Assembly (NCBI GenBank): GCA_016648135.1
Contig: JADDOH010007979.1
Location: 62,001 to 126,000 of the forward strand
Length of the DNA stretch: 64,000 nucleotides
Source: Agrypnia vestita
Taxonomy: Eukaryota; Arthropoda; Insecta; Trichoptera; Phryganeidae
Direction of reading: 5' to 3'
This document shows positions 11,650 to 22,675 of the stretch, piece after piece (the stretch's first letter is position 1; the number at the start of each line of letters is the position of its first letter). Made by a program: the position numbers and the translations under genes. The notes below the pieces were generated by a model. The model searched no databases and was not told the DNA's origin. It saw nothing but the letters and a program-made list of their open reading frames with translations.

Positions 11650-12055
11650 TATTAATTGTATTAATAATGTCACCACAAAATCATATTACCCTTTTTAAAG
11701 AAATATACTTTTAATTAATCTTCTGCATATCTTTTTAATTGATTTATATAACTAACGTAAAAAATATTTTATTGCATTAATGAAACAGTAATAGTATATA
11801 TTTCGGATCAATTCATGACACGTGTTTAATAATACCTAATGTACATGTATATATTTGCGTAAATAATTTGAATATGTAAAGTCTTAATTTTCCTAAGAAC
11901 AGATTAGGTAGACATTTTTATTTTGAATTTGTCACAACCCACAAAGGTAAATCATTATTAATCTATTAGGCGCTTAAGTGTGAAATTCGAGTGGTTCTCA
12001 GGACGATTTAAGTCGAATGTGTTAATCGTATCATGAAAATTGTAACTTTCTTAAG
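11650..12055. other. AT-rich stretch, nothing recognised
   Basis: No coding or repeat signal seen. Confidence 0.4.
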
Positions 12056-12300
12056 CACTCGAACCGCGGGCGTCATAGTTTGTGTTGTGAACCGCATGTC
12101 GTAAAGTTCAGAGCCACATCCGGTTAGACAGGTGGGCCCTCTGATTGGCTAAGTTTCCGGAAGTTCAGCATAATATGCGATACACCCCCTGCACCCCCGA
12201 GCAGCAGCGAGCGACCCCGGATGCGAGGTCTTAAGGGGTGATTTAATACGATCTCACACAACGGTCTGCAGCATTCGTTCTATAATTAGTATACTGTTTA
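12056..12300. other. GC-richer unique island
   Basis: The island contains a CCAAT-type sequence in CTGATTGGCTAAG, with AGCAGCAGCGAGCGACCCC downstream. It has no ORF of interest. It could be a promoter or enhancer, but nothing here proves it. Confidence 0.3.
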
Positions 12301-12599
12301 ATAAATAATAGTTTTGTAGACGCTGTAACACGATGATGTAGCTAAATTTAATTTAGCATTATCACAAATGATACGATTTTATTTGAGGGATATAATATGT
12401 GAGGGCGTTTATACCCCTCATTTTTATACATGACCTATTTTTAAAACCACCTGATTTCACGCATTTAACCAACCGGTTAAGAAAACTTTCATTTCCTTCA
12501 AATCTTCAGGATGAAAAAAAAGTAATTTTTATGATGACGAAAAAAATTAATACTCTTATCATACATAAAAATCTAGCAGGGTAGCCAGGACAATAATTA

Positions 12600-13060
12600 A
12601 CCTATCAGTATTAACTGTATTCTATACAAAAAAAAATGATCGTGTCATTATTATTATTAAATAGCCTCCTATCCTGTTGAGAGCTCTAAAATACTGTAAG
12701 GAATTGGCATAAGAATTTGTTCCTCGAATTCTTACGAGGAACACATGAAAAATCCTAGAAGTGACGAAAACCTTCTCCTTAACCCTAGATAAATATAGGA
12801 GTTTTGATAATCCAGTTTTTGGATATAAATAGCGCGGATCTAGGCCACCGAGTAGAATTGTCATGTTTGACAACTAAGTGCGCGTGAGCGCGAGACATCG
12901 CCCAGCATGGCCACTCCTGAATTGCGAAGCGATAAATACAGCGAATAATCGAGCGAAGTACTTAACTGGCGATATAAATAAATACGTTTTAGCCAGCGAT
13001 AATAAAGATCATTTACAAGTGATAGACTGCAAAATCGTGTAATTCAAAAATTGATTTAAG
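12600..13060 (+). other. Possible solo LTR or promoter remnant
   Basis: A TATA-like TATAAATAG near 12825 is followed by GC-richer sequence, and further down by a run ending AGTGATAGACTGC. A hairpin (TTCCTCG with CGAGGAA) lies near 12719-12742. The arrangement resembles an insect LTR with a core promoter, but no matched second LTR or target duplication was found. Confidence 0.25.
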
Positions 13061-13120
13061 TTTAAGTGACTTCTGCGTATAGTTTTCTGGGATATTCTGT
13101 CGTATATATGTGACCTCTCT

Positions 13121-13163
13121 GGCCAACGTTTCGGATCCCATTGCAGGATCCATCATTATGGCT
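13121..13163 (-). ncRNA. Hammerhead-like motif, mutated core
   Basis: Minus strand: ATAATGA in place of CTGATGA, one extra T, hairpin GGATCC...GGATCC, then GAAACGTTGGCC. The related copy at 39996 keeps CTGATGA, so the consensus can be deduced. Confidence 0.45.
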
Positions 13164-13169
13164 GATGTA

Positions 13170-13210
13170 CCCTGATAGACCCTGAAATGGGATCCGAAAC
13201 GTTGGCCAGA
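13170..13210 (+). ncRNA. Hammerhead-like motif with core deletion
   Basis: CTGATAGACCCTGAAATGGG then ATCCGAAACGTTGGCC. Compared with its sister copies several bases between CTGAT and the hairpin are missing, so it should be inactive. Confidence 0.4.
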
Positions 13211-13259
13211 GAGGTCACATATACACGGCAGAATATCCCAGAAAACTATACACAGAAGA

Positions 13260-14330
13260 TTCTGAACGGCCGTGAAAACCTAAGGACATTTTTATCGTTT
13301 TAAGTGACTTTGTAAATTTTATAGTTATTTAACCATAATTTATAAATCGATAGTTAATTTTAAGTGATTTCGTTCATTTCTCCCTAGCCATGACACGTAA
13401 GAATACAAATGTCGATAAAATTTAACTAATCATAAAAACGCGGATTAATTACGGATGAAACAAGTATTATTCTTTTTCTTAGATAAAGCAGTACAATAGT
13501 CATTAAATAAATAAAATTTTATCCTTTAAAGGAAGTATAACAAGAATTTAATCGTTTGCTGGGTTTGACAACATTTGCTTTAAAATGTACAAAAGCAATT
13601 TCTAAAAATAATTGTCTTCTATATCTCATTTCCTTGTTTTATCAAAATGCGAAACTTCTCCAACAGAACTCTACGTGGAAATAAAAGTAAAACAAACAGG
13701 ATATTGCTTCCATTACAAAATATTGTTTTAACCTGATTGGATATTGCCGAGAAGGAAGATTCTGTTTAATTTTAACCCGGAATTTAATTTAACAGAAGAG
13801 TTGTTGAAATGAAAAATACTCAGAGGAATTGCCGGACCAAAAACAAATAAACTGGGTCAATCCGAAAAATTATTCAAAAATCACATATCAAATGAAAATA
13901 TATTTTAAACACTGTTAAAAAAAAGCAAAGCGAGTTTTCCAATGTACAATAACTAAAAAATTTGATTATTTCAATATTGCACTCATTTTCATGGATCCAT
14001 ATTTAAAAAAAAAAATTCAATGGCAAGGAGGTGCTTTTCTTTTTTCAGTTGGTGATAATAATTTTACTTGCGCAGGTGGGGTAGTTTACTTGAGTACAAT
14101 AAAATATACATTCTTCAAGGAATAATTAATTACCTGGAAATTTAGGTATTTTTCAAATTTAATTTCAGTATTTGTAAAAAAAATTAGAGACCTGAATTAG
14201 AGATGGGTCACACATTTTACATATAAATAAAAGAATTCTTAGGTAAGATTATTTGAAATCAAAAAGTCCTTCAACCCCAAAACTTGTTAGAATAAAACAC
14301 TTGTCACTTTGTTTTCACCACTTTATTTCA
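13260..14330. other. AT-rich stretch, nothing recognised
   Basis: The first 30 bases match the segment just outside the related motif near 39925 (GAAGATTCTGA...GGCCG). The rest is unrecognised. Confidence 0.4.
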
Positions 14331-14335
14331 TATAA

Positions 14336-14379
14336 AATCTACATGTTTCGAGAACAATGTTCTCTCCTTCAGGATTGTT
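14336..14379 (-). ncRNA. Hammerhead-like motif
   Basis: Minus strand: CTGAAGG, an extra A, a perfect hairpin GAGAAC/GTTCTC, then GAAACATGTA and GATT. GATT can pair with AATC just before the core (4 bp). One core base (A9) is G. The outer flank CACCACTTTATTTCAT matches sequence beside other members of this subgroup. Confidence 0.5.
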
Positions 14380-14904
14380 TGTGTATTAAAATTGAAAAAG
14401 ATAAACCATGCAAGTGTGTTACGGTAAAGGGATGGGTAAGCAGAGTGGGGGGGGGTTGGAGGTGTTAATTAGGGAATGTCACCGGAAGGGGATGGAATCT
14501 TATGAGAAAACATATTCAATGGTGGGTTGTGCACAAATTTTGTCTAGCTATTTATTATATTTGAATTAATATTGACACTTTTCCTAATTTCAATTGTTTC
14601 TAGATCATTTATCTGTGGAATCTTATGACTAGGTAGTTTGTAAAAATTTTAAACCTGTACTAACTAAATGAATGGTCATATTACATTAAAATCCGACACA
14701 ACATAGGTAGTTAAAGCTTTGGTATATTCTTTAACCCTAATTTCAAATTAATAATCAATCCCATTTCATGTATCACTATCAAACTGCACCCTTCTCTTCT
14801 ACAAAAAATGAGGTCAAATCCCCTCCAAACGTTTGAATTCTTTACAAATTTAATTTATGGAAGTTATTGTACGTTTTTTGAAATTAGTAAAAATATTTAC
14901 ACGA

Positions 14905-15240
14905 GACGAACTGTGTGCGGCGCCGGCAGGAGCACGGCGCAGCAGTGTGTCAGTGTGAAAAGCGAACATACAACATTGTTATTTTGAACTGTGATAACAA
15001 CATTAGTGTCCGAATAAAGTCTGTTGCTCTCGTGCAGGCCGGCATTTATGGACCACGTCCGCCGCGGTAACCGAAAGTTATCTCCCGTTCGGGGGCAGAA
15101 TGCACAATGCGCCCCGGACCAGACTCCATTTTGTAAGCGAAGAGACCGTTTCTTGTAATTCATCGGCACGGATTATTAACTGATTTTATCTGCGCTGTCT
15201 GGGCGCGGGAGACTAGTTTCGTGTACTTATTGATTCGAAA
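14905..15240. other. GC-richer unique island
   Basis: Contains TGCGGCGCCGGCAGGAGCAC and GGACCACGTCCGCCGCGG. ORFs on the minus strand have no known domain. Low-copy and unlike the surrounding repeats; a regulatory role is only a possibility. Confidence 0.3.
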
Positions 15241-15277
15241 ACTGCCGCAATAAATGATTCTGCCAAAATATAACATT

Positions 15278-15479
15278 ATAACTGTGATGTTCTCGCTGGC
15301 TTCCCAGAGCTTCCCAGAGTTCTGAAATGGAGACCTCGGGAAAATAAAAAAGGCATCGGAAGACCTCAAAAGACATGGGCACAACAACAGGGGATAATGG
15401 CAAAAAAAGGAAGAGGCCTATATCCAGCAGTGGAAAGACGAAGGCTGATGAAGAAGAAGAAGAATAACTGTGATGTTCT
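15278..15479 (+). pseudogene. Truncated non-LTR tail with 16 bp target-site duplication
   Basis: A perfect 16 bp direct repeat ATAACTGTGATGTTCT flanks a 170 bp insert (15278-15293 and 15464-15479). The insert ends EEAYIQQWKDEG, stop, then AAGAAGAAG, the same ending as the copy at 10549. This is a textbook 5'-truncated target-primed insertion and appears relatively recent, because the duplication is intact. Confidence 0.8.
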
Positions 15480-15679
15480 AGTCCATTAGCTTTATTGAGA
15501 GAATATTGTAGGAAGTTGGAGATCCAGAGGAACTCGATGTTCTGCTTCAAGATAGTTTATTCACTTAACAACACAAAAATGGAGTTTACGTGACATATGA
15601 ATACGGTATTCAAATAGCAAACAATTGTTAAATCGCGTGGTAGTTGAGTTGAAAGAACACGTTAAAATCGCGCCTCCCT

Positions 15680-16250
15680 ATTTATATCCATTCTCTCTCT
15701 CATACTGTATGTCTCTCTCATTCGTTTCGACAGACATTCATCCAGATACATTACAATAACTGACATTTAATTCAATTCTCGTGATATCAAAAACATTAAC
15801 GACCCTTGAATTCCGACAAGCACGAGCACAAAACAAGAACACAAAATCAAATAAATTTATCATCATCAACTCACATGACGTTCTCATCACATCCATTCTC
15901 TGAGGACACACGTTCACCTAGATACATTGCAATAACTGACAAATGACAAGTAATTCAACACTTGTTACACACACATTAACCACCCTTGAATTCCAACACA
16001 AACGAGCACAAAACAAGAACACAAAATCAAATGTATCTACTTATAATCATCAACTCATAAGATGTTCTCATCAAATCCATTGTCTTTCTTTCATACTATC
16101 TGTCTCTCTCATTCATACATTATAATAACTAACATTACAAATAATTCAACACTCCTCATACACCAACTTAAACCACCCTTGAATTCCAACACACACGAGA
16201 ACAAAACAAAAACACAAAATCAAATACACACGTCAACTCACACGACAATA
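15680..16250. repeat. Three-unit tandem array, period 180-192 bp
   Basis: The anchor CACCCTTGAATTCC (first unit with GACCCTTGAATTCC) recurs at about 15801, 15981 and 16173. Other shared blocks are CGAGCACAAAACAAGAACAC and ATCATCAACTCA. The units are C/A-rich on the plus strand. ORFs across it are low complexity. Confidence 0.8.
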
Positions 16251-16339
16251 TGTGGAATTACCTCCTTGTAATATATGGCCTACACGCAATACAACGCATT
16301 ACCTAGTGAAGTAACGTCTCCAGTAACAAACAAATTATA

Positions 16340-16730
16340 CTAGCAAAAGTTCTTAAGAAATACTTTTTCTATAGGATTATAAACTGGTGATGCTTTTCTA
16401 CTTAAAATATCTTTATATGTTATCAGTAAATGCAAATTTTCCTTTTCTGTATAATTTTTTAACATTTTCTGATAAAACCTTATTCTCTGTAATAAAGGTC
16501 TATTCCCATAGTGTATTGTTCTTTTTGGAGTGAGTTTTCTAACTCATTGAGAGTAATATATTACAATAATATAAAATTATACTAAATTCTGCGATGTGAT
16601 ATTTGCATTCCTTCTGGAACATGTTAACATTTTTCTTTTTTTTACATTCTCTGGTAGTTTATTGTATTCCTCTAGTTCTTTGTAATATAGAAAATTTTAT
16701 GTAATTCTTCTTTATATTTGGAATTATTAT
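16340..16730 (-). pseudogene. Possible retroelement coding relic
   Basis: Minus strand near 16570-16720 reads YYKELEEYNKLPENVKK and, after a frame change, ECKYHIAEF, which resembles the C-terminal 'NxLPExVxxxxxVNxFK' tail of several reverse transcriptases. Downstream, 66 codons (16343-16545) are open but unrecognised. Weak evidence. Confidence 0.35.
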
Positions 16731-16734
16731 TTCG

Positions 16735-17490
16735 TTTGCATTTCTTGTATTATGTTCCTAAATACCTGTGTTATATGTTCTAAGGTATATAATACAACGA
16801 TGCAATAAAACATATATTCTTGTACATGTGTGATATGTCTCACATAGCAGAGGACTAACCGTGGATTAGATTAAATTAGAAGAATATATTAGAAACCTAG
16901 AAGAAATACGAGTTTCACACACTATTTACTCATAGAAATCTTAAATAAAACTAATTTAGATGGGGAAAAAAATTGTTACCTTTGCGTAAGTTTAATGTTT
17001 TTACTACTTAAATTTTTATTCCTTAAGTTTCGAGATAAACAAAATCTATCATCGACATATAAAGTATTAAGCCGACTACTTTTAAATATATAATGGAATT
17101 TTCACAATGATTAGGTTCATATAAAAATAATTTAGTGATTAGGTACTGTCAAAATGAGCTGAAGTTACCGGTGTAAGATTGGTAGTAACGGGAATATTTA
17201 GAAAAGAGGAGAAGACTTAATGAAAGTTATATTGTTAAGCAAATTAATACCCAAATTATTTTTTTTTAATTTCCAAACTTTAAAATTTTTTAATGATATT
17301 TTTAAAAGTCAAGTAATCAAATGAATATAATAATGTTAACCATGCATTTTAATGATCACACGTATGATAAAATTATTCTATATTTGTCTGGGAAAACGAA
17401 ATGCTGTCTGAAGGATCCTTTAAAAAAGAATCAACTGAACTGTCGTCTATCTTAGGTAAAAACACTTCCAGTGTTATATATTAACGTAAT
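16735..17490. other. AT-rich stretch, nothing recognised
   Basis: No coding or repeat signal seen. Confidence 0.4.
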
Positions 17491-17492
17491 AT

Positions 17493-18425
17493 CAGGTCCT
17501 TACCTATAAAATTGTCGTTTTGTATTGAAAAATTTTAAAAAATATATGAAAAATATATATTAAATTAATCGAAATATTGGCCATTGTTGTCAATGTATTT
17601 TCGGCATTTTAATGGAAGTTCATTGATTCTTCATAAAGGAATCCTGGGGACGGGAAGCGATTAATTCTTTAAAAGCGTTTTTCACCGCTTCATAATAGTT
17701 GAAAATTTTCCCTTGAATCAAAAAAAATATATAAATCGGTAGGTGCAAGATCTGGCAAGTCAAATGGATGAAGAAGAGTTTTAAATCAAAGCTTCGGTGA
17801 TTTTAAGACGGTCCCTTGTTAAGTGTGTGGAAGAGCGTCGTCGTGGAGAAGTAGTGGACTAAACCAATTGACTCAATTTGATAGTGAGTTTGTCCATCAT
17901 CGTTTTCAATTTTTGACATTATAACTCTGCAGTAATTGAAGTGCTAGATCTCAAAAAACTGTAATTAATTATGCCGGCGCAGTTCCACCATACAATCACA
18001 AGCAATTTCTTTTGACTAAATTTGCAACCATTGCGACAAACATTTCCGGTTATCATTGTTTTTTTTTTTGTCTTTTCATTTTGTCATTGCTGAATTTTGA
18101 CATGGTTTGAAATGAATCCGCTTCCTCTATAGCTTTCAATTCGTCAGTATAGGATGCGATCTCCGTTCAGACAGATGGTCGTTCACGGAGCTTGTTGTTG
18201 AGGTCGAAATTTACAGAACGGAAGCAATCAAACCAAAAACTTACAGTGCGTTCATTTAAAATATCTAGTCCATACACACCATCGATATTGCGAGCCGTCA
18301 ATGCAGCATTAGTACCACGACGGAACTCGTATAAGGAATTCATAAAAGGAAAAAAATGTAAATTTTCCTTTTTTCCGTGGTCGCAGATACAGTAGTATCA
18401 AGGGAAAAACAAACGACACGAAAAC
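17493..18425 (-). mobile_element. Decayed mariner-like transposon
   Basis: The element encloses the transposase relic described separately. Its 3' side on the minus strand ends in CAGGTCCTTACCTATAAAA plus TTGTCGTTTTG read on the plus strand, resembling mariner terminal repeats. The other end keeps only a piece, AACAAACGACACG, near 18408-18420. It is dead and immobile unless mobilised in trans. Confidence 0.65.
17563..18343 (-). pseudogene. Mariner-family transposase pseudogene
   Basis: A DDE/D transposase relic that would have bound the terminal repeats and catalysed cut-and-paste at TA. The N-terminal DNA-binding region is clear: start near 18343, YEFRRGTNAALTARNIDGVY, then FRSVNFDLNNKL, followed by a stop. 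The middle shows VWWNCAGIINYSFL and ELYCQ. The second catalytic Asp region reads LLHDDALPHT and the third LPDLAPTD. The end is NELPLKCRKYIDNNGQYFD plus a stop. The reading frame shifts several times and part of the region between the DNA-binding and catalytic domains is missing or scrambled. The family is secure; the subfamily is not. Confidence 0.85.
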
Positions 18426-18539
18426 AAATTTATTAATTAAATTTTAAATTTTTTAATTTAAAGACTGTCGACAGGTCAGAATGACCCTAATGGATAGTCA
18501 TTTAGGTTTTCCGAAGCGGGATTCTCCTACACCTTTGAC

Positions 18540-18668
18540 CAGATTTTATGTTATTTTTAATTTATTAAATATTTTTATTTTGATATATACTTCCTAATAT
18601 GTATGCCTTAAACATTTTGTTTGTAATGTACATATTATCAATAAATAAATTGAATTGAATTGAATTTA
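18540..18668 (+). mobile_element. Probable non-LTR 3' end with GAATT tail
   Basis: An AT-rich 3'-UTR-like stretch ends ATAAATAAATTGAATTGAAT, a short tandem tail typical of some insect non-LTR elements. No coding remains. Confidence 0.35.
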
Positions 18669-18669
18669 G

Positions 18670-19820
18670 GACAAGGTGATTAGTACAGTTACAATTTACG
18701 ATAATACATTAAAATAAAACATTAATACATTATACAATATAAGTATACTACAATAAGTGATTACAAGATGAACGAAGTTCACATTCTCCGCACGACATAA
18801 TAGGCATGTAGGCTCCCAGGTCAACTAAGTCAGAAAATGTGTACCCGCGCTTTGTGGCTATAAAATTTTTGTTTAGGTTGATTTCCGAAGAATGACAAAT
18901 TTTGAAAAAAGGTAGTTTTAACATGACTTTCATTTGAATTTGAAATTCCAAGTCGAATGCAATTTATCGAACTTCAAACCAGCCAGTATTAGAAAACGGG
19001 AATTTCATAGATAAGGACCTATGTGCATTTGCACTGGCAATATTTTGAATATCGATCCATGGACCCATGAGGTTACCCCCACTACCAGGAAGCTGTCACC
19101 ACGTAGATTTCTCGACAGGTAGGCAGCGACACAAAGCCTTAGCAGGGCTTGGACCCCACCCCTATGTTCTGTGTGAACATTTCTGAAGCACATCAATACT
19201 ACAACAATACTACGGATCAACGAACATTATTCCTCGTGTTATTGTATTGTACTTACATTCCGCTGTAGCACGTCTTGAATACTGATTATCAAATTAAAAT
19301 TTTTTGAAAAAAATTTATCACACTTTTGCGGTGTAATTCTTTTTAGTGAACATTTTAATCTTTCAATCGATATTGAAATAAATTCAAATGTTCACCAAAA
19401 TTTCAGAACAGAAAATAATTCAAACACGTTACATAAAACAAATATATATAAAGCAAAACATAATTAAACGTAAACAAAATACAAATAAAACAATAGAAAA
19501 TCATCTCGGCCATATTCGAGAGTAAACATCATTTTTTTTTACAATTCCCATTATTAACCCTTTTAGTACCCCGGGAATTGCGGTGTCTATTCTTATCGGA
19601 ATGTTTCGGCAAAAAATATTTTCCAACATACGTAATTAGTAGTGGCAAGAACCACTGTGACGTGTCGTTAACATTTGGTTCACGTACCAAAATTTTTGAT
19701 GCAGAAAAAAGTTTATTTTAAAATTATTGGAACTTCTTCTGTTGAAAATAGATGTATATTTATTGAGCCTATATTATTTATAATATTTTAAATAAAATAT
19801 GTACAATTTATAATATTTTA
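18670..19820. other. Unrecognised stretch
   Basis: ORFs at 18748-18951 and 19005-19220 on the minus strand show no domain. A slightly GC-richer part lies at 19020-19200. Confidence 0.4.
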
Positions 19821-19825
19821 AACTT

Positions 19826-20590
19826 ATGAGTAAATTTATATATTATTCAGAATATTTTCAATTTATTCAAATTATTCAAGAACACAATTACTGGATTTTT
19901 GTCCCCAGATGGATAACGGTTAATCCACAAATAAGTGTCTCACAGAGTCAATACTACTTATATGAGACAGTAGGTACGGAATCATTGGGTTTTTATAGGT
20001 CTTACGACCTACTAGCCTAAGTGATGATTTTTCACAATGCAACGTTCAACAATGCCACCAATGATTGACCACCCCATTTATAATTGAATCTCCAGGAAAA
20101 TCACGTTGAATATGTAAGCTACTTGTGCTACATGTTTCAGGTTTTTACTTGCGCTAACGCCATCTGTGGTTGAAATTTATCATTCCCTTCAATCAGTACA
20201 TAGATGTCGCCACTGGTAATAAGATAGGTATCTATTTTTGACTAAAATGTCTAGTCAACAATAGGTATCTCATTACAAGCGGTGACATCTATATTCGGTT
20301 TCACGAGGATGACAAAATTTCAACAACAGATGGCATAGGCGTAAGTTAAAATTAAATGTGAAAAGTGTGGCATAAATAGCATTTATATGACTTCCAACAA
20401 AATTTATAGATGGTGAATCATGGGTGAAATTGGTGAACGTTACATTATGTGAGGTGATCACTTAAGACAGCCGTATTTGTAGGTCGTAATCACTAAAAAC
20501 AAAAAAAAAACTTATATACCTACTTTCCCGTATAAATAGATTCGTTTTTGCGATATATCTGTAATGTATCACGATTGTCTATTTATTTAG
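19826..20590. mobile_element. Family A copy 2, fold-back form
   Basis: The left arm (19826-20080) has family A in plus orientation: ACTGGATTTTTGTCCCCAGA, GTGTCTCACAGAG, CTTACGACCTAC, AACGTTCAACAATG. The right arm (about 20370-20590) has the same blocks in minus orientation, including GTGATCAC. Between the arms lie about 290 bp with ACATCTATATTCGG and ATAGATGTCGCC blocks that are also partly inverted. The unit could fold on itself. Confidence 0.65.
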
Positions 20591-20739
20591 GTGTTCTGTG
20601 GTTTTATACATTTTTTTCTATGTAGTGAAGTGATTCTCTCTTACTAACTAATAACTTTAAAATTTTTGAGTAAGTTTTATGAAATTCATTTTCGATTAGC
20701 TGTGTATAAGAGAGTACTAAGCAACTGAATGTGAAATAG

Positions 20740-21010
20740 AATTCAAGCAATTAGTAAACGAGCGAACGTTTCTTGCGTACAATAATTGCTTCGCCACAAA
20801 TGGTATTGCTTTGTGAATTGAAAATTCCCACTCGGGATTGGCGAGCGCCTTTGGAACCTGTCGGAACATCCAAGTTTTGGCCAGTTAACCACCAGAACCT
20901 CCAAGTTAACCCAAGGAAACGGCGCCACGGCCTTATACATCCTTAAACAATCTCCCGGGAGGTGACCACTGCGAGCAAAAACAACATTAAGCCTCATTCG
21001 AATCGGGCGG
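20740..21010. other. GC-richer unique island
   Basis: An 84-codon minus-strand ORF spans most of it, with no known domain. Composition contrasts with the flanks. Confidence 0.3.
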
Positions 21011-21440
21011 GTGGAGGATCTCTGATAAAATATTCACGACCCGATGGTCTTGTGTGTAATTAGAGTGCTTTATTATGAAAAGTACTCGCTCCTGTGTCTC
21101 TAGAGACGAGAGATTTTCCGGGTATTTGCTTTGAATTCTAATTTGTAGAGCTCGCTCACGAGATCAATCGATATTTCAAGCACGTAAGCCTTTTATTACA
21201 CAAATTATATTCGCAAAAATCATCGGTTTTTCAACAATCAGTTTTTGGTATAAATTTACAATTACTTGAATTACATGTTGATAATATTAAACCGAGGTTT
21301 TTGAGAATTACATTCCTGTAAATATCTCAATAGTTTCTCGGAAAAAAAGGGCTCTCAATAAAAAGGACTGAAGCACATTGAATTCCAAAAATACCTGGTG
21401 TCACGTCTCTCATAAAGAGGTATTTAGAAATCACAATGTT
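21011..21440. other. Unrecognised stretch
   Basis: Nothing recognised. Confidence 0.35.
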
Positions 21441-21442
21441 AA

Positions 21443-22057
21443 AATGGGGTATAAAAGCAAAGGTAACAATATCCAAAAAATTTGAAAAAGAGATTTAAAT
21501 GCAGGCACCGAGGCTTACTAATTTGAATTGAACTGAATTCTAGATTTTATGTATCTCTATCCCTTATAAAATCATGTTTCCTATAAAATCTCCAATTCAG
21601 AACATAACAAATTAGTAATCCTTGATGACTTCATTAAAAGCAAAGGCAAAAATATCCACTTTTTTTGTATATTGCTTTTATATGTCGTTATGTTATTAAA
21701 ATAAAAATATGATATTCGTTCAATAGTGTGTACGTATCCAAGCTTTCTCATTTTTTTTCTTCGCGAACTTTTTGTATTACCTATGTAAGTGTTTTCAAAA
21801 AATCTTTTTTACACATTGACACTAAATCTTATTTTAAACTAATTTAGTGATATATGCAGTCATCGAGGATAATTAATTTAGGATATACAGAATTTGAGAT
21901 TTTTACAAGAAATAAAGTATGTAAATTTATAAGAAACATGATTTTGGAAGGGATAGATTAATAAAATTTATAATTCAGTACATTCTAAATAAGTAATCTT
22001 CGGCTAATGGATTAAAGACATTTTTTGGATGTTGCAGCCTTTGCTTTTAAACCCTAC
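21443..22057. mobile_element. Long-TIR MITE-like family, composite copy
   Basis: A left end GGGGTATAAAAGCAAAGG starts at 21443. A second left end, AAAAGCAAAGGCAAAAATAT, starts at about 21634. The right end GCAGCCTTTGCTTTTAAACC closes at 22057. Inner blocks such as GATTTTATGTATCTC and AATTAGTAATCC recur in inverted form. The layout fits one element inserted next to, or into, another. The compact relative is at 58590-58850. Confidence 0.6.
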
Positions 22058-22059
22058 AT

Positions 22060-22560
22060 ATGAAATTGTGTTTTTAGCATGTATAGCATTTTAAAATAAA
22101 AATGAAGGTAGGAATGCTTACAAAAAATTATAATTTATGATTTATTTTACTCGACTTAATTATGTAAGACTGATAACAAAATTAATTTATAAAAAATATT
22201 GTGGTTTAGATTTTGTCTTATAGTTTTTCATGTTAGTAATTATTGAGCAAGATTTGATATTGAGTCGGCTCATGTAAAAGTTTACTAGCAAATCGAAGAT
22301 AATCGCATCACACTGTTGAGTCAATCATATATCACAGTAAAACTATGCTTAATAATGGTTTTGCTGTGTTTATAACCTTATAGACCTGTGTCACCATTTT
22401 AGTATCATTTAAGATTCTCTCGTTTTAACTGATTAAATTAATTGATATACAATGAAAAATGAAATATTTTACATACATGAAAAATGGTCCAATATGCTGC
22501 AATACAATTCTTAAATTATTAATTTTAATTAAACAGCTTTGTATTAACCACTTAACTAGT
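22060..22560. other. AT-rich stretch, nothing recognised
   Basis: No coding signal seen. Confidence 0.4.
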
Positions 22561-22570
22561 AACTCTAAGT

Positions 22571-22608
22571 CTACCGGTTTCGATACCACCGTATCTTCAC
22601 CAATACGG
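22571..22608 (-). ncRNA. Hammerhead-like motif downstream of a PLE ORF
   Basis: Minus strand: TTGGTGA, extra A, hairpin GATAC/GTATC, then GAAACCGGTAGAC. The hairpin pairs perfectly; the core has lost C3 and A6. It begins about 70 nt downstream of the stop codon of the Penelope-like endonuclease relic, where PLE terminal ribozymes are expected. Confidence 0.5.
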
Positions 22609-22675
22609 ACGCAAACTAACTATCTATTATCTATTCTAGCAAACAAATAAATTTTGAACGGAGACGTGGCTACAG

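Larger units (their letters stand above)
13070..13259. repeat. Near-perfect palindrome with two hammerhead-like motifs
   Basis: Arms of about 70 bp (13070-13142 and 13186-13259) include TTTTCTGGGATATTCTG, GTGACCTCTCTGGCC and AACGTTTCGGATCCCA and their complements. The spacer is about 43 bp. This looks like two terminal repeats joined head to head with little between them. Confidence 0.8.

Noticed and set aside
12600..13060. LTR retrotransposon
   Set aside because: A TATA-like box alone is not enough; no paired LTR, primer-binding site, or gag/pol was seen.
15680..16250. CRISPR array
   Set aside because: Units of 180-192 bp without short spacers, in eukaryotic DNA.
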